Source: Herbaspirillum chlorophenolicum (GTDB lineage Bacteria > Pseudomonadota > Gammaproteobacteria > Burkholderiales > Burkholderiaceae_D). Taken from it: a DNA stretch of 64,000 nucleotides. The stretch lies in assembly GCF_001189955.1 (NCBI RefSeq), contig NZ_LFLT01000022.1:23268-87267 (forward strand). Reading direction: 5' to 3'. The translations under genes and the position numbers were made by a program. Position 1 is the first letter of the stretch; each line of letters begins with the position of its first letter. The notes beneath the pieces are model-generated. The model saw only the letters and a program-made list of their open reading frames with translations, did not search any database and was not told the DNA's origin. This document shows, in pieces, positions 9,026 through 18,023 of this stretch.

Positions 9026-9922
9026 TCAGATGAAGTGCTCGCCAATAATGCGCGCGGCGGTAGCCACGACGTCATTGCGCGGCGGCGCATCCTGAACGGT
9101 CTGGGTAAAGTAGATGGCCAATATGACCGGCGACTCACTGCCCGGCCAGATGACCGCGACATCATTGGTCGTGCCGTAATCGCCGCCGCCGGTCTTGTCG
9201 GCGATTACCCAATCGGATGGCATGGCTGAACGGATACGGGTACCGCCGGTGGTATTGCCGCGCATCCAATCGACCAGCATGCGGCGCTGCAGAGGCGGCA
9301 ATATCTCCCCCAACACCAGGCGCTGCAAACTCTGGGCCATCGCCAGTGGCGTGGTGGTATCGCGGTCGTCCCCGGGTACGGCGCTGTTGATCTCGGTTTC
9401 CATGCGGTCCAGCCGGAAGCTTTCATCGCCGATATTGCGCGCGTATTCGTTGACCGCACCGATCCCGCCCAACTCGCGAATCAGCAGATTGCCGGCGGTA
9501 TTGTCGCTATATTGCAATGCTGCGGCACATAAGCCGCTAACGGACAAACCTGCGCCGACGGCCTTCTCCGTCACCGGCGAATAGGCCACCAGATCGGCCG
9601 CGTCATAACGCACACGGCGTTGCAGCAGAGTACTGTCTTCCAGGCTGCGGTTAAGAATGGCGCTGACCAGGATGAGTTTGAAGGTGCTGCAAAACGGGAA
9701 ACGCTCGGTCTCGCGATAGCCGATACGGTCGGACGATGCACCGCCAATGTTATCGATGGCCATGACGCCCAAACGTCCACCGGATTGTTTTTCCAGTTCG
9801 GCCAATTTCTGCGCAATCACAGCCCGGTTGTCAGGACGCTCGCGAATCAGCGCGCAACCGCCCAGCAAAGTAGAGAGGCCGCCGGCAATCATCAGGGTGC
9901 GGCGGTTTGGCGATGGAGTCAT
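9026..9922 (-). CDS. Class A beta-lactamase, apparent Tat lipoprotein
   Basis: 298 aa from the ATG at 9922 (AAAGAGAC upstream). All class A motifs are present: S79-T-F-K82 (preceded by Cys, FCSTFK), S139-D140-N141, E175 in DRMETEINS (equivalent to E166, with N179 for N170), and K243-T-G. It hydrolyses beta-lactams in the periplasm. The signal carries two arginines (PNRRTLMIAGG) before the hydrophobic core and ends LLGGC at C23, which reads as a Tat signal with a lipobox. Similar chromosomal Pen-type enzymes occur in Burkholderiales. No AmpR/PenR-type LysR gene is adjacent. The resistance spectrum cannot be told from sequence. Confidence 0.93.
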   Translation of the reverse strand: MTPSPNRRTLMIAGGLSTLLGGCALIRERPDNRAVIAQKLAELEKQSGGRLGVMAIDNIGGASSDRIGYRETERFPFCSTFKLILVSAILNRSLEDSTLLQRRVRYDAADLVAYSPVTEKAVGAGLSVSGLCAAALQYSDNTAGNLLIRELGGIGAVNEYARNIGDESFRLDRMETEINSAVPGDDRDTTTPLAMAQSLQRLVLGEILPPLQRRMLVDWMRGNTTGGTRIRSAMPSDWVIADKTGGGDYGTTNDVAVIWPGSESPVILAIYFTQTVQDAPPRNDVVATAARIIGEHFI

Positions 9923-10197
9923 GACTGTCTCTTTATTCTTTACATGCCGCCTCGCTGTCAGCGTCGCTGCATGCCGTTCGCGAGGGCAATCTGTATCAGT
10001 CGCCCCGCAGGGAAAATGGTTCCGGCCTGTCATGAAAATTTCATATTGGCAGAGGCCTGCGTGGCGGGAACAACCTGGCGTCCAACATGGGAACCGGATG
10101 CAAAAACTCAAGGGTGCGAGCGTAAAAATATCGCGCCTGCCGGCGTGGCTGGCTGGTGCTATATTGCCCCTCCCTACTCTCCGCTTCTAGGCCAACC

Positions 10198-10494
10198 ATG
10201 CACTATCTGCTCATGTACGATTTCGTCCCGGACTATCTCGAGCGCCGCCCCGCCCATCGCAACGAACACCTCGCATTGTGTAAAGAAGCCGTAGCACGCG
10301 GCGAACTGGCGGCCGGCGGCGCCGTCGGCGATCCTCCCGAAAGCGGCCTGCTGCTGTTCAGCGGTTCGGCCACCCATGCCGAAGCCTTTGCCGCTGCCGA
10401 TCCTTATGTCCGGCACGGCCTGGTGACACGCTGGCAAGTCAAGCCTTGGGCCACGGTGGTCGGCATTCCTGAGCTGGTTCCCAACCCGCTCTGA
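10198..10494 (+). CDS. YciI-like protein
   Basis: 98 aa from the ATG at 10198; an in-frame ATG 42 nt earlier is less likely because it adds an unrelated leader. The sequence MHYLLMYDFVPDYLERRPAHRNEHL has the strand plus Asp/His arrangement of the YCII domain, and DPYVRHGLVTRWQVKPW matches its C-terminal strands. Family members are small ferredoxin-like dimers with few assigned reactions. Divergent from the beta-lactamase; no functional link is apparent. Confidence 0.8.
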   Translation: MHYLLMYDFVPDYLERRPAHRNEHLALCKEAVARGELAAGGAVGDPPESGLLLFSGSATHAEAFAAADPYVRHGLVTRWQVKPWATVVGIPELVPNPL

Positions 10495-10694
10495 ACACCT
10501 CCCTGTCGTCGGCATTCGCTTTTCACACGCCGGCAATGTCGATGCCATTTCATCACAGCCGGTTAAAAACATTCACCTGCAAGCCGCGGGGGAAAACGGG
10601 ATAATAAGCGCCAGACATCGTCTACTGAATACACAACGGCCAGGCACACATTGCCCAAGCCGTGATCGGAACCAGACGCCTAAGGAGACCCGCA

Positions 10695-11573
10695 ATGCCC
10701 CCAAGCCAGCAATTCGCCCGCACCGCCCGCCATCCCGGCAAGCCCGACCCGGTACGCATCGTCAGCCTGGAAGGCGGCGCCATGCACAAGACTTTCACGC
10801 TGGAACCGGGACGCACGCTGCGCGATGCCATGAGCATTCCGCTGGACGAAGCCGGCATCGCCGGCGGCACCGTGCGCTTTGAAAACCTGAAGGTAACACC
10901 GCACCATTTCCTCATGCCGGCACTGGCGGTGGACGACCAGCATGCCGCGTTCTACAGCGCCCCCTATTCCATCGAAGAAGGCACGGTCATCGAATTCGCC
11001 TGCGCCACCTACGGCCGCAAGGACGGCGCGCCCTTCGTGCATTGCCATGCCGTCTGGCGCGGCAGCGACGGCGAGCGCCAGGGCGGCCATATGCTGATGG
11101 ACCAGACCATCGTGGCCGAAGCCTGCCAGGCGCAAGCCTGGGGCGTGCATGACGCCACCATGGCAACCAAGTACGACCCGGAAACCAATTTCACGCTCTT
11201 CCACCCCACCCGCCTGGAAGAGCGGACGCACACCGTCCAGGGCAAGCGCATCATCCTGGCCCGCATCCGTCCGGATGAAGACCTGACCACGGCCATCGAG
11301 GACGTCTGCCGTTCCCACGGCATCGACAATGCCGTCATCCGCGGCAGCGTCGGCAGCATCATCGGCGCCGATTTCGAAGACGGCCGTGTGCTGGAAGATC
11401 GCGCCACCGAGATCCTGGTACGCTCGGGCGAAGTCCGGAACGGCCCGCAAGGCTTGCGCGCGACGCTGGACATTGCGCTGATCAATCCCGAAGGCAAAGT
11501 ATGCGAAGGCGTACTGGCACGCGGCCGCAATCCGGTGCTGATCTGTTTCGAACTGGTGATTGAAGAACAATAA
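10695..11573 (+). CDS. PPC/DUF296-domain protein, probable tandem domains
   Basis: 292 aa; the start at 10695 has a perfect AAGGAG eight bases upstream. The first domain (about 40-150) carries the PPC metal-site pattern HCHAVWRG followed by GGHM. The second (about 190-290) has the same strand order (RIILARIRPDEDLTTAIEDV, NAVIRGSVGSIIGADFEDGR) but lacks those histidines, so it may be structural. PPC domains form trimers in bacterial proteins and occur in plant AT-hook proteins; the bacterial role is largely unknown. Stands alone, followed by a hairpin terminator. Confidence 0.82.
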   Translation: MPPSQQFARTARHPGKPDPVRIVSLEGGAMHKTFTLEPGRTLRDAMSIPLDEAGIAGGTVRFENLKVTPHHFLMPALAVDDQHAAFYSAPYSIEEGTVIEFACATYGRKDGAPFVHCHAVWRGSDGERQGGHMLMDQTIVAEACQAQAWGVHDATMATKYDPETNFTLFHPTRLEERTHTVQGKRIILARIRPDEDLTTAIEDVCRSHGIDNAVIRGSVGSIIGADFEDGRVLEDRATEILVRSGEVRNGPQGLRATLDIALINPEGKVCEGVLARGRNPVLICFELVIEEQ

Positions 11574-11576
11574 AAA

Positions 11577-11606
11577 AACGCCGCCGTCACGAAGACAGGC
11601 GGCGTT
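11577..11606. terminator. Hairpin terminator between converging genes
   Basis: The stem AACGCCGCC/GGCGGCGTT is 9 bp with a 12-nt loop. On the minus strand it is followed by a run of seven T, so it is a good terminator for the chemosensory-like operon ending at 11736. On the plus strand the T run is short, so termination of the PPC gene would be weaker. Confidence 0.75.
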
Positions 11607-11735
11607 CCACAAGTTGCGCCGGCCGCGATCCAGCCGGCCGGCGCACTTTCCCCCTCTACTACTTCCCCACGATAAACGCCGATGGCGGTGCAAGCCCCCG
11701 CAAGCACCGCAACCGGCCGAGGTCCACCCTAGCGA

Positions 11736-12104
11736 TTAAGCGCCGACCAGCTTCTTGAACGTCGGCAATACCGCATCGCCCTTGAACGGCTTGACGATCC
11801 AGCCCTTGATGCCGGCCGCCTTGCCGCGCTCCTTCATGATCGGCGAGTTCTCGGTGGTCAGCATGATGATGTTGACGCTGGCATTGCCCAGTTCGCTGCG
11901 GATTTTCTCGGCCATGGTCAAGCCATCCATGTTGGGCATGTTGACGTCAGAGACCACCAGCTTGATGCCCGGATCGCCCTTGAGCTTGTTCAGACCGTCG
12001 CGGCCATCGACGGCCAATGCCACGTCCAGGCCATTCTTTTTCAGGAAATCGCCGACTTCGGCGCGCACCGTGCTCGAATCGTCCACTACCAGAATTTGTG
12101 CCAT
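11736..12104 (-). CDS. CheY-like single-domain response regulator
   Basis: 122 aa, start at 12104 with GAGAGAAACAAC upstream. It is a complete receiver: D8/D9, phospho-acceptor D53 in VVSDVNMPNMDG, T83, and K105 in IVKPF. No output domain. It is the last gene of the five-gene operon with the CheA-like kinase and two CheX-like proteins, so it is the likely phosphoryl acceptor, with the CheX-like proteins as candidate phosphatases. Whether it acts on flagella, pili or another target cannot be told here. Confidence 0.92.
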   Translation of the reverse strand: MAQILVVDDSSTVRAEVGDFLKKNGLDVALAVDGRDGLNKLKGDPGIKLVVSDVNMPNMDGLTMAEKIRSELGNASVNIIMLTTENSPIMKERGKAAGIKGWIVKPFKGDAVLPTFKKLVGA

Positions 12105-12148
12105 GTTGTTTCTCTCTCGATGATGAAATGCGTGAATTGAATGTTGGT

Positions 12149-13090
12149 TCAGAACAGTTCCAGCTCGCCCGATTCGAACAGGTCTTCCACTGAAGCCTGG
12201 TTCTCGGTGAAGTCCTCGGGCGACCAGGACAGGTTGAAAATGAAGCGCTGCTGCAGCACAACCGGAACGCCGCCATCCTTGTCCGCCAGCACGTACTTGA
12301 AGCACAGTTGCGCATCCTCCGAGCCGAAGGAAATGTAGCGGTGCGGATGGTTGATGATGATCGGCACCTGGCTCAATTGCTGGACCAGCTGCGTCTGGTT
12401 GATGAAGCGGTTCTTGAACCATCCCCAGATCAGGTTGGTGATCTCGCCCAGGGTATTGTTCAGATCGCGAAAATCCTCTGACTCGTTGGGCACCAGCGCC
12501 TGCAGCGCCCGCTGTTCGGCCTGCAGCATCATGTAGCCGCGGCACCAGTTGCTTTCCAGCGGAATCAGTGTGAACACTTCGCCGAAAATGATGCGGTCGC
12601 GCACCAGATAAGGCCTTTCCATGTCCACATTCATGCCGGGGAATTGCTTCTCCAGCACCATCCGGCTGATCTCGGCGATGCCCCGCACCAAGGCGTTCGG
12701 ATAATGCTGGCTGAAGATCGACGCGGCTACGGCCGCGCCGAGCGAGTCGATCTCATCGATGCGATAAACCGCATCGAACAGCATGCGTTCGCGAGGGGAG
12801 ATTTCATCGTCGGCAGCCGCTTCACGCCTGCGGCGCAGGAAGATCGGCAACTCCGGACGCACCTCGTGGATGCGGCGCGCCAGCCCCCGGCCCGCCTCGC
12901 CCAGCCCCGCGCAGCTCTCCGACAGCATGATGCCGCCCAGGTCGACGTTCGAACGCAGCACCGACATGACGTGCTCCTCTTGCACCTTCAGGCCGACCAG
13001 GTTGTTGCGCTCGCAAAATGCCTTGATGGTGCCGTAGCAGTCGGCATCCTTGTCCAATACCAGAACCTTGCTGGTGATGGCGGTATCCAT
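12149..13090 (-). CDS. Pseudo-receiver plus CheX-like phosphatase-family protein
   Basis: 313 aa from the ATG at 13090 (AAGGAACGG upstream). Residues 5-125 look like a receiver fold (KVLVLDKDADCYGTIKAFCE), but the phospho-acceptor position reads IMLSE, so the Asp is missing. The C-terminal 130-290 region resembles CheX, with E216-x-x-N219-x-x-x-G223 in LGEITNLIWGWF, the helix that inserts into CheY-P in the CheC/CheX/FliY family. The protein ends SGELELF, the same tail as the next protein upstream. Likely role: dephosphorylating or sequestering the CheY encoded beside it. Assignment to CheX is from motif and context only. Confidence 0.7.
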   Translation of the reverse strand: MDTAITSKVLVLDKDADCYGTIKAFCERNNLVGLKVQEEHVMSVLRSNVDLGGIMLSESCAGLGEAGRGLARRIHEVRPELPIFLRRRREAAADDEISPRERMLFDAVYRIDEIDSLGAAVAASIFSQHYPNALVRGIAEISRMVLEKQFPGMNVDMERPYLVRDRIIFGEVFTLIPLESNWCRGYMMLQAEQRALQALVPNESEDFRDLNNTLGEITNLIWGWFKNRFINQTQLVQQLSQVPIIINHPHRYISFGSEDAQLCFKYVLADKDGGVPVVLQQRFIFNLSWSPEDFTENQASVEDLFESGELELF

Positions 13091-13142
13091 ACTCACCGTT
13101 CCTTCCCTGTTTGATGGCCCGGATGGCGCGCAGCGGCGTCGT

Positions 13143-13709
13143 TCAGAACAACTCCAGTTCGCCGGTGCCGACATCGGCCTCTTCTTCCGAGACGGCAAAA
13201 TCCATCTCGGCATAGGCCGACACGCACAGCGTGATGTGAAAACGCGGCGCCTGCGGCATGTCCACCGCCAGATGGCGGAGGTGGCCGACATTGAGCGTCT
13301 GCAGGTAAGCCGCACAGTTCTTGTCGATCACATTCGGTGTAGACATGCCAAGGTGCGGGAAGAAACGTCCCAGGTCGCGGTTCAGGATGCCGCAGCACAG
13401 GTTGCCGCATTCGGCGATGGCGTCCATGAACACCTGGTCGGACATTTCCTCCGGGGCGATCCGGTTCAGGCGCGCGAAATGCGCCTTGGTGGCTGCGTCC
13501 GGCGTGAAATAAAACATCACCATCAGGCGAAACAGATAAGACGACACCGTCAGCACCACCATCTTCTTTTCGCTGATGGCGGCAATATCGTCGATGACCG
13601 ACATCTCGGCCTCGGTATCGGCCGGCACCAGCCCCGTCCTGAGCGCTTGCCGCAACAGCGTATCGAAGCCGTCTTTGGCGGATTGGCTGATCATGTCGTG
13701 CGCCATCAT
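13143..13709 (-). CDS. CheX-like chemotaxis phosphatase-family protein
   Basis: 188 aa. The start overlaps the stop of the upstream mini-MCP gene as TGATG; a second ATG follows directly at 13706. The motif E100-x-x-N103-x-x-x-G107 in AIAECGNLCCGIL matches the CheX/CheC catalytic helix, and the surrounding strands fit a single CheX domain. It ends TGELELF, identical in the last six residues to the protein encoded by the gene that follows it in the operon. It probably works with the same CheY or as a partner of the other CheX-like protein. Confidence 0.7.
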   Translation of the reverse strand: MMAHDMISQSAKDGFDTLLRQALRTGLVPADTEAEMSVIDDIAAISEKKMVVLTVSSYLFRLMVMFYFTPDAATKAHFARLNRIAPEEMSDQVFMDAIAECGNLCCGILNRDLGRFFPHLGMSTPNVIDKNCAAYLQTLNVGHLRHLAVDMPQAPRFHITLCVSAYAEMDFAVSEEEADVGTGELELF

Positions 13710-14446
13710 CAGACTGCTTCGGCCAGCGTTTCCCTGGTTCGCTTGTTGATCAGGTCCAGCCCGATCACGGCGCCCATGATCATCTTGCCGCCGGCTTGCA
13801 AGTCCTGGAAGGTGGTGGTGGTGATCAAGTCGTTCTGGTACAGGTTGGCGCGATAACTCTTGGACAGCTTCTCGGCGCGCTGCGCCAGGTCGCGTACTTC
13901 GGACGCCACCACCGCGAAGCCGCGGCCGTGCGCGCCGGCCCGGGCCGCTTCGATGGAGGCATTCAGGGCGACGATGATGACCTGGTTGACGATCAGCGCG
14001 AACTCGTCGTTCTTGCGGTGCATCTCGCGGTTATGGGAAATCAGCACGTTCATGTCGTCGTGCCAGCGCTCGAACGTACGCATCAGGCCCAGCAGTTTGG
14101 AAATCGTATCCTGCGAGGCGTCGCAGTTTTCCATCACGCGCGCCATGCTTTGCGAATTCTGCTCGCTCAAACTCGCCACCAGCGCCTCGCTTTCGTGGCG
14201 TATCTCGGCCATGCGGCGTTCGCCTTCCAGGCGTTCCTCCTCGATATGCTGCTGGTGCTCCGCCACCTCGCGCTGCTGTTCTTCAAGCGTTTCCTGCACA
14301 CTGCGCTTCAGGGCCTCTACTTGCGTCAGGTCGATCATGCGCGCCGCACGGGCTTTCTGGCGGCGCCACAGCACCGCCATCGGCACGCCGGCCAGCAAAG
14401 CGCCCAGCACCAGGAAGAGTATCGAGTTCCACACCATGACATTCAT
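13709..14446 (-). CDS. Short membrane-anchored MCP-like signalling protein
   Basis: 245 aa. One membrane helix (about 7-27), a long charged coiled coil (40-100), then a shortened MCP signalling hairpin (about 150-195) with [18 protein letters not shown] and [19 protein letters not shown], the conserved tip. There is no periplasmic sensor and no HAMP domain, and the C-terminal bundle is truncated compared with a normal MCP. It sits between the CheA-like kinase gene and the CheX-like genes, so it may scaffold or sense for that kinase without CheW. Confidence 0.85.
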   Translation of the reverse strand: MNVMVWNSILFLVLGALLAGVPMAVLWRRQKARAARMIDLTQVEALKRSVQETLEEQQREVAEHQQHIEEERLEGERRMAEIRHESEALVASLSEQNSQSMARVMENCDASQDTISKLLGLMRTFERWHDDMNVLISHNREMHRKNDEFALIVNQVIIVALNASIEAARAGAHGRGFAVVASEVRDLAQRAEKLSKSYRANLYQNDLITTTTFQDLQAGGKMIMGAVIGLDLINKRTRETLAEAV

Positions 14447-14525
14447 TTCTCACCACCATCACTTCACATCTGCGCCAATGCGCGCAAACCTGCAACATCA
14501 AGCCAAACGCGCCCAATGCGCCCGT

Positions 14526-16955
14526 TCATGCCACCTGGGGATCGCCGCCCTGCGGCAGGCTCACCGCCGGCGCGGCTTGCTCGTGGCCGGCGACGGGATA
14601 TGGCACGTCGATACCGTCCACTTCCACTGCCACACTCTCCGGCAGCATCACGATGATCTGGAACGTGCGGAAATCGGCGCCTTCGTCCTGGCCGGTGAAA
14701 CGAATCTCGATCTTGCCGTGCTCGCGGGTGACGAAGTCCAGCACAGCATCCATGCCCACGCCGCGGCCGGAAACCTCGGTCACTTCGCTGCGGGTCGAAA
14801 AGCCGGGCTGCATGATCAGGTGGGCCAGTTCGGTATCGGTCATGGCCTGGTCGATACTGATCAGGTTCTTCTCGACACCGATCTGGCGTACCCGCTCCAG
14901 CGCCAGCCCGCGGCCGTCATCGGACAGCGCCATGTGGAACATGTTGTCCATCACGCCCATTTCCAGCTTGATCGTGCCGGCCTCCGGCTTGCCCTTGGCG
15001 ATGCGTTCGTCGGCGCTCTCCAGGCCGTGGTCCATGGCGTTGCGGATCAGGTGCATGAACACGTTCTGCAGCAGCGGCGAGGCGAAGCTGTGGACCACAT
15101 AACCGTTATCTTCGATCTCCACCACCGGCGCCGCCTTGCCCAAGTCGGCGGCCAGCGCCGGCAGCGAATCGGTCACCGGCGCCAGCACGTCCTGCACGCT
15201 CTCGGTGCCCAGGAGCCGCAGCGTGCGGCGCACTTCGTTGCGCACCGCCACCAGTTCGTGCAGGTTGGACGTATTGACGTTTTCCAGGCGATGCAGGCTT
15301 TCCTGGATGTACTTGCGGTCGATCGTCATGATGTGGCGCTCGTAGCCGGCGCCCGCATCGCCCGACTCAACAGCAGCGCCGCGGCCCAGGGTGACATCGT
15401 TGATGCGGGCATAACGGTCGATGATCTCGCGCACTTGCGCCAGCTGCAGCAGCAGGTGTTCCTGGCTCCAGGTTGCGCCGGTTTGCGGATGGCGCAGGTC
15501 GTCGTAATGCTGCTCGGTATCGTGTACCACGTTGGCCAGATGCAAGAGGCCGTAAGTGCGGCCGTTGCCCTTGATGGTGTGCATGTTGCGGAACAGCTTG
15601 GCGATCGCAAAGGCGGTGGCTTCCGGATTCTGGTGGACGATCTGCTCGTTCTCATCCAGGAAGTTGCGCGCGCTGCCGATGAATTCGCCGAACTTGGACG
15701 GCGCCACGGCCAGGATCTCGCCGATCATTTCCAGTTCGCGCTTTTGCTCGTTGGCTTCGGCCGCCAGCTGGCGCAGCTCGGTAACGTCGCGCACGCACAG
15801 CATCAGGCGGATCACCATGTCGTTGTCGTCGGTAATCGGCGACCACGACAAATCGAGGATCTTCTTGCTGCCGTCGGCCATGGCCTTCTCGACTTCGCCC
15901 ACCATCAGGTGTTCGTTGAATTCGAAGTTCATCACGTCTTCGCCGATGCAGGCGCCGCCGATGGCTTCGATCTGCGACAGCGTGTCGGCGCCGAGATTGG
16001 TGCCGGAGAAGACCAGCTCCATCATGTCGCGGCCGGCGATGTCGGTGGTCTCGAACACGGTTTCCAGGAAGGCCGAATATTCGGGGTGGATCTTGTTGCC
16101 GTCGACGATGGTCAGGATGCCTTGCGGGATGTTCTGCAGCATGGCCTGCATGTCGGCGGTCTTCTGGCGCACTTGCGCGGAAGCTTCTTCGATCTTTTCC
16201 ACCATGCCGTTGAAGGCGACGATGGAGTGGCCGACTTCATCCATGCGCTGCACCGGCAGGCGGCGGGTGAAGTCCTGGCTGGTGGCGATCTCGCCCATCA
16301 TGCTCGACATGCGGCTGATCGGGCCGGTGATCTGGCGGTACAGCAGGAAGCCGATGCCGGCCAGCAGCACCACGGCCACTGCGGTGACGATGGAAATCGT
16401 GGCCGTAGTCGACGACAGCTTGCTGTTGAGCGACGTGATGGCCGTGTCCTTGAAGCGGTTCTTCTCGATGCGCAGAGTGTTGACGATGCCTTCGAGTTCG
16501 GTCTGGTACTGCATCACGCCGCCGAAGAACTGCGCCTGGGCGATCTCGTTCTTGCCCGCGAGCTTGAACTTGGCGGTGTTGTCGATGGCGCCGAAGTAGT
16601 TATCCAGGCTCTCGCGCGCCTGCTCGATCAAACCGCGCTGGGCTACGCCGTCGGCATGCTGGGCCTGCATCTCCAGGGCTTTTTCCAGCGCCGCCTTTTT
16701 CTCGGCCAGCTTTTCGTTTTCCTGGGTAACCAGCTGGTTGTCGGATTCGGTGACCATCACCATGGCCGCCAGCTGCACATCCTTCAATTGGCCCATCAGG
16801 TCGGACGAGGCCAGCACGCTCGGCATCACCCCTTCCGTAACCGACTTGACCTCCACCGCGCTGTCGCGGGACTGGATCATCGCGTAGCCGCCAATGCCGG
16901 CGATGGCGATGAATGTGAGTATGACAAGCAGCGTGATGCGCAGACGGATGGTCAT
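14526..16955 (-). CDS. Membrane CheA-like hybrid: sensor, HAMP, PAS, HPt and histidine-kinase ATPase
   Basis: 809 aa. Order: membrane helix 7-27, four-helix MCP-type periplasmic sensor to about 185, second helix 186-207, HAMP 208-262, PAS about 270-395, HPt with H459 in MHTIKGNG, then a CheA-type ATPase with HLIRNAMDHGLE (N639, H643), DDGRGL (679-684) and VSGRGVGM (728-735). It stops soon after the ATPase, so it lacks the CheW-like P5 domain and any receiver. This fuses receptor and CheA kinase in one chain. First gene of the operon with a mini-MCP, two CheX-like proteins and CheY. The stimulus is unknown. Confidence 0.9.
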   Translation of the reverse strand: MTIRLRITLLVILTFIAIAGIGGYAMIQSRDSAVEVKSVTEGVMPSVLASSDLMGQLKDVQLAAMVMVTESDNQLVTQENEKLAEKKAALEKALEMQAQHADGVAQRGLIEQARESLDNYFGAIDNTAKFKLAGKNEIAQAQFFGGVMQYQTELEGIVNTLRIEKNRFKDTAITSLNSKLSSTTATISIVTAVAVVLLAGIGFLLYRQITGPISRMSSMMGEIATSQDFTRRLPVQRMDEVGHSIVAFNGMVEKIEEASAQVRQKTADMQAMLQNIPQGILTIVDGNKIHPEYSAFLETVFETTDIAGRDMMELVFSGTNLGADTLSQIEAIGGACIGEDVMNFEFNEHLMVGEVEKAMADGSKKILDLSWSPITDDNDMVIRLMLCVRDVTELRQLAAEANEQKRELEMIGEILAVAPSKFGEFIGSARNFLDENEQIVHQNPEATAFAIAKLFRNMHTIKGNGRTYGLLHLANVVHDTEQHYDDLRHPQTGATWSQEHLLLQLAQVREIIDRYARINDVTLGRGAAVESGDAGAGYERHIMTIDRKYIQESLHRLENVNTSNLHELVAVRNEVRRTLRLLGTESVQDVLAPVTDSLPALAADLGKAAPVVEIEDNGYVVHSFASPLLQNVFMHLIRNAMDHGLESADERIAKGKPEAGTIKLEMGVMDNMFHMALSDDGRGLALERVRQIGVEKNLISIDQAMTDTELAHLIMQPGFSTRSEVTEVSGRGVGMDAVLDFVTREHGKIEIRFTGQDEGADFRTFQIIVMLPESVAVEVDGIDVPYPVAGHEQAAPAVSLPQGGDPQVA

Positions 16956-17226
16956 TGAGTTCCCCTTGTGAAGGCGATCCGTGGCACAGTTTCACGATCA
17001 TCCCAGGAAAGTGAACAAAAAATCAGGCCGTAGCGGATGCGGGGCGGATTGTTGCATCGAAGTATTACTACTCAATGACAATAGAATTGCTGAATCGCAC
17101 CGAAAAACGCGACTCGTATTTTCGAGCGACAAGTTTATTTATTCTTTTTTTCAGTGCATGGCAGTCTGGGCAGGCTACCGGTCGATCGATGGCCGCTCTT
17201 GAAGAATGACTGTCAGGAAGTGCGCC

Positions 17227-17595
17227 TCAGCGTGAGGGCCGCTTGCCATTCCACAGCTTGACCGCCAGCGCCACCCAGACCAGCAGGAACAAGGTATTGC
17301 ATGGCAGCCAGATCATCTGGGTCCAGACATAGTCGCTGACCCAACGCGATACCGTCTCGCGGCAGCCGCAATACTGGTCGGCATACAGCAGCTCTCCCGA
17401 TTCGCGCGCCGATGCGTATTGTGCCCATAAAAAGGCCATCATGAGCGGAATCATGACAACGCCGAAGGTGCACCATCGCCTGGTTTTTCGCTGCCGCCGG
17501 CACCAGTCCGTGCCGCGTGACAGGACTTGCCCTTCCGGTTCGCACGGAGGCATGCCTGGCGCGCCCCCGCATCCGCTCATCGCATCGCTGTGCAT
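17227..17595 (-). CDS. Small predicted membrane protein of unknown function
   Basis: 122 aa from the ATG at 17595, chosen because AGGGGAAACA precedes it; the frame is open further. Two membrane helices are visible (FGVVMIPLMMAFLWAQY and IWLPCNTLFLLVWVALAVKL) around a loop with DQYCGCRETVSRW. The N-terminus holds several cysteines. I do not recognise the family. It lies apart from both neighbours, about 270 nt before the chemosensory promoter region. Confidence 0.5.
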   Translation of the reverse strand: MHSDAMSGCGGAPGMPPCEPEGQVLSRGTDWCRRQRKTRRWCTFGVVMIPLMMAFLWAQYASARESGELLYADQYCGCRETVSRWVSDYVWTQMIWLPCNTLFLLVWVALAVKLWNGKRPSR

Positions 17596-18023
17596 TGTTT
17601 CCCCTTGCACTTGCATGTGTTTTACGCCCCTGGATCACCGCACGGCCGCCTGCAAGACGCCCTCCGCCGCACATGGCAATCGTCCGCCAGCCGCCCTTGC
17701 GGGAAGCCGGTGTTTTACTTGAATCTGGATGAACGCATCGGATAGGTGGGACGCTTGCTCACGCAAGCGCGTCCGGGCGGGCTGAGCCGGGGAAAAACCT
17801 CGGCTCGCATTTCAGCAGGACCGGCAGGTGGAACGAAAATTCCACGCCTGGTCACTGAAAACGGCTATTCAAGCATCAAATCAAGCCATCCAAATGAATG
17901 GCCATCGTTTGCTTTCGCCATAGAACACTTGCCCAGAACCAATACGATACGTTTCGTCTCGGATTCTAGGTGCAAATTATCTTATGCTCAACAAAATTTA
18001 CGATTGTTAGCTCGAATATTTAC
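17596..18023. other. Non-coding stretch
   Basis: No convincing gene. It holds a hairpin at 17784-17806 (GAGCCGGGG, five A loop, CCTCGGCTC, one G-T pair), which could end the TetR-gene transcript although no T run follows, and an imperfect dyad near 17750-17775. Confidence 0.4.

Noticed and set aside
13860..16958. A 1032-codon open frame on the plus strand
   Set aside because: It lies wholly antisense to the mini-MCP and CheA-like genes, whose domains are unmistakable; the translation shows no domain and is rich in His, Gln and Val.
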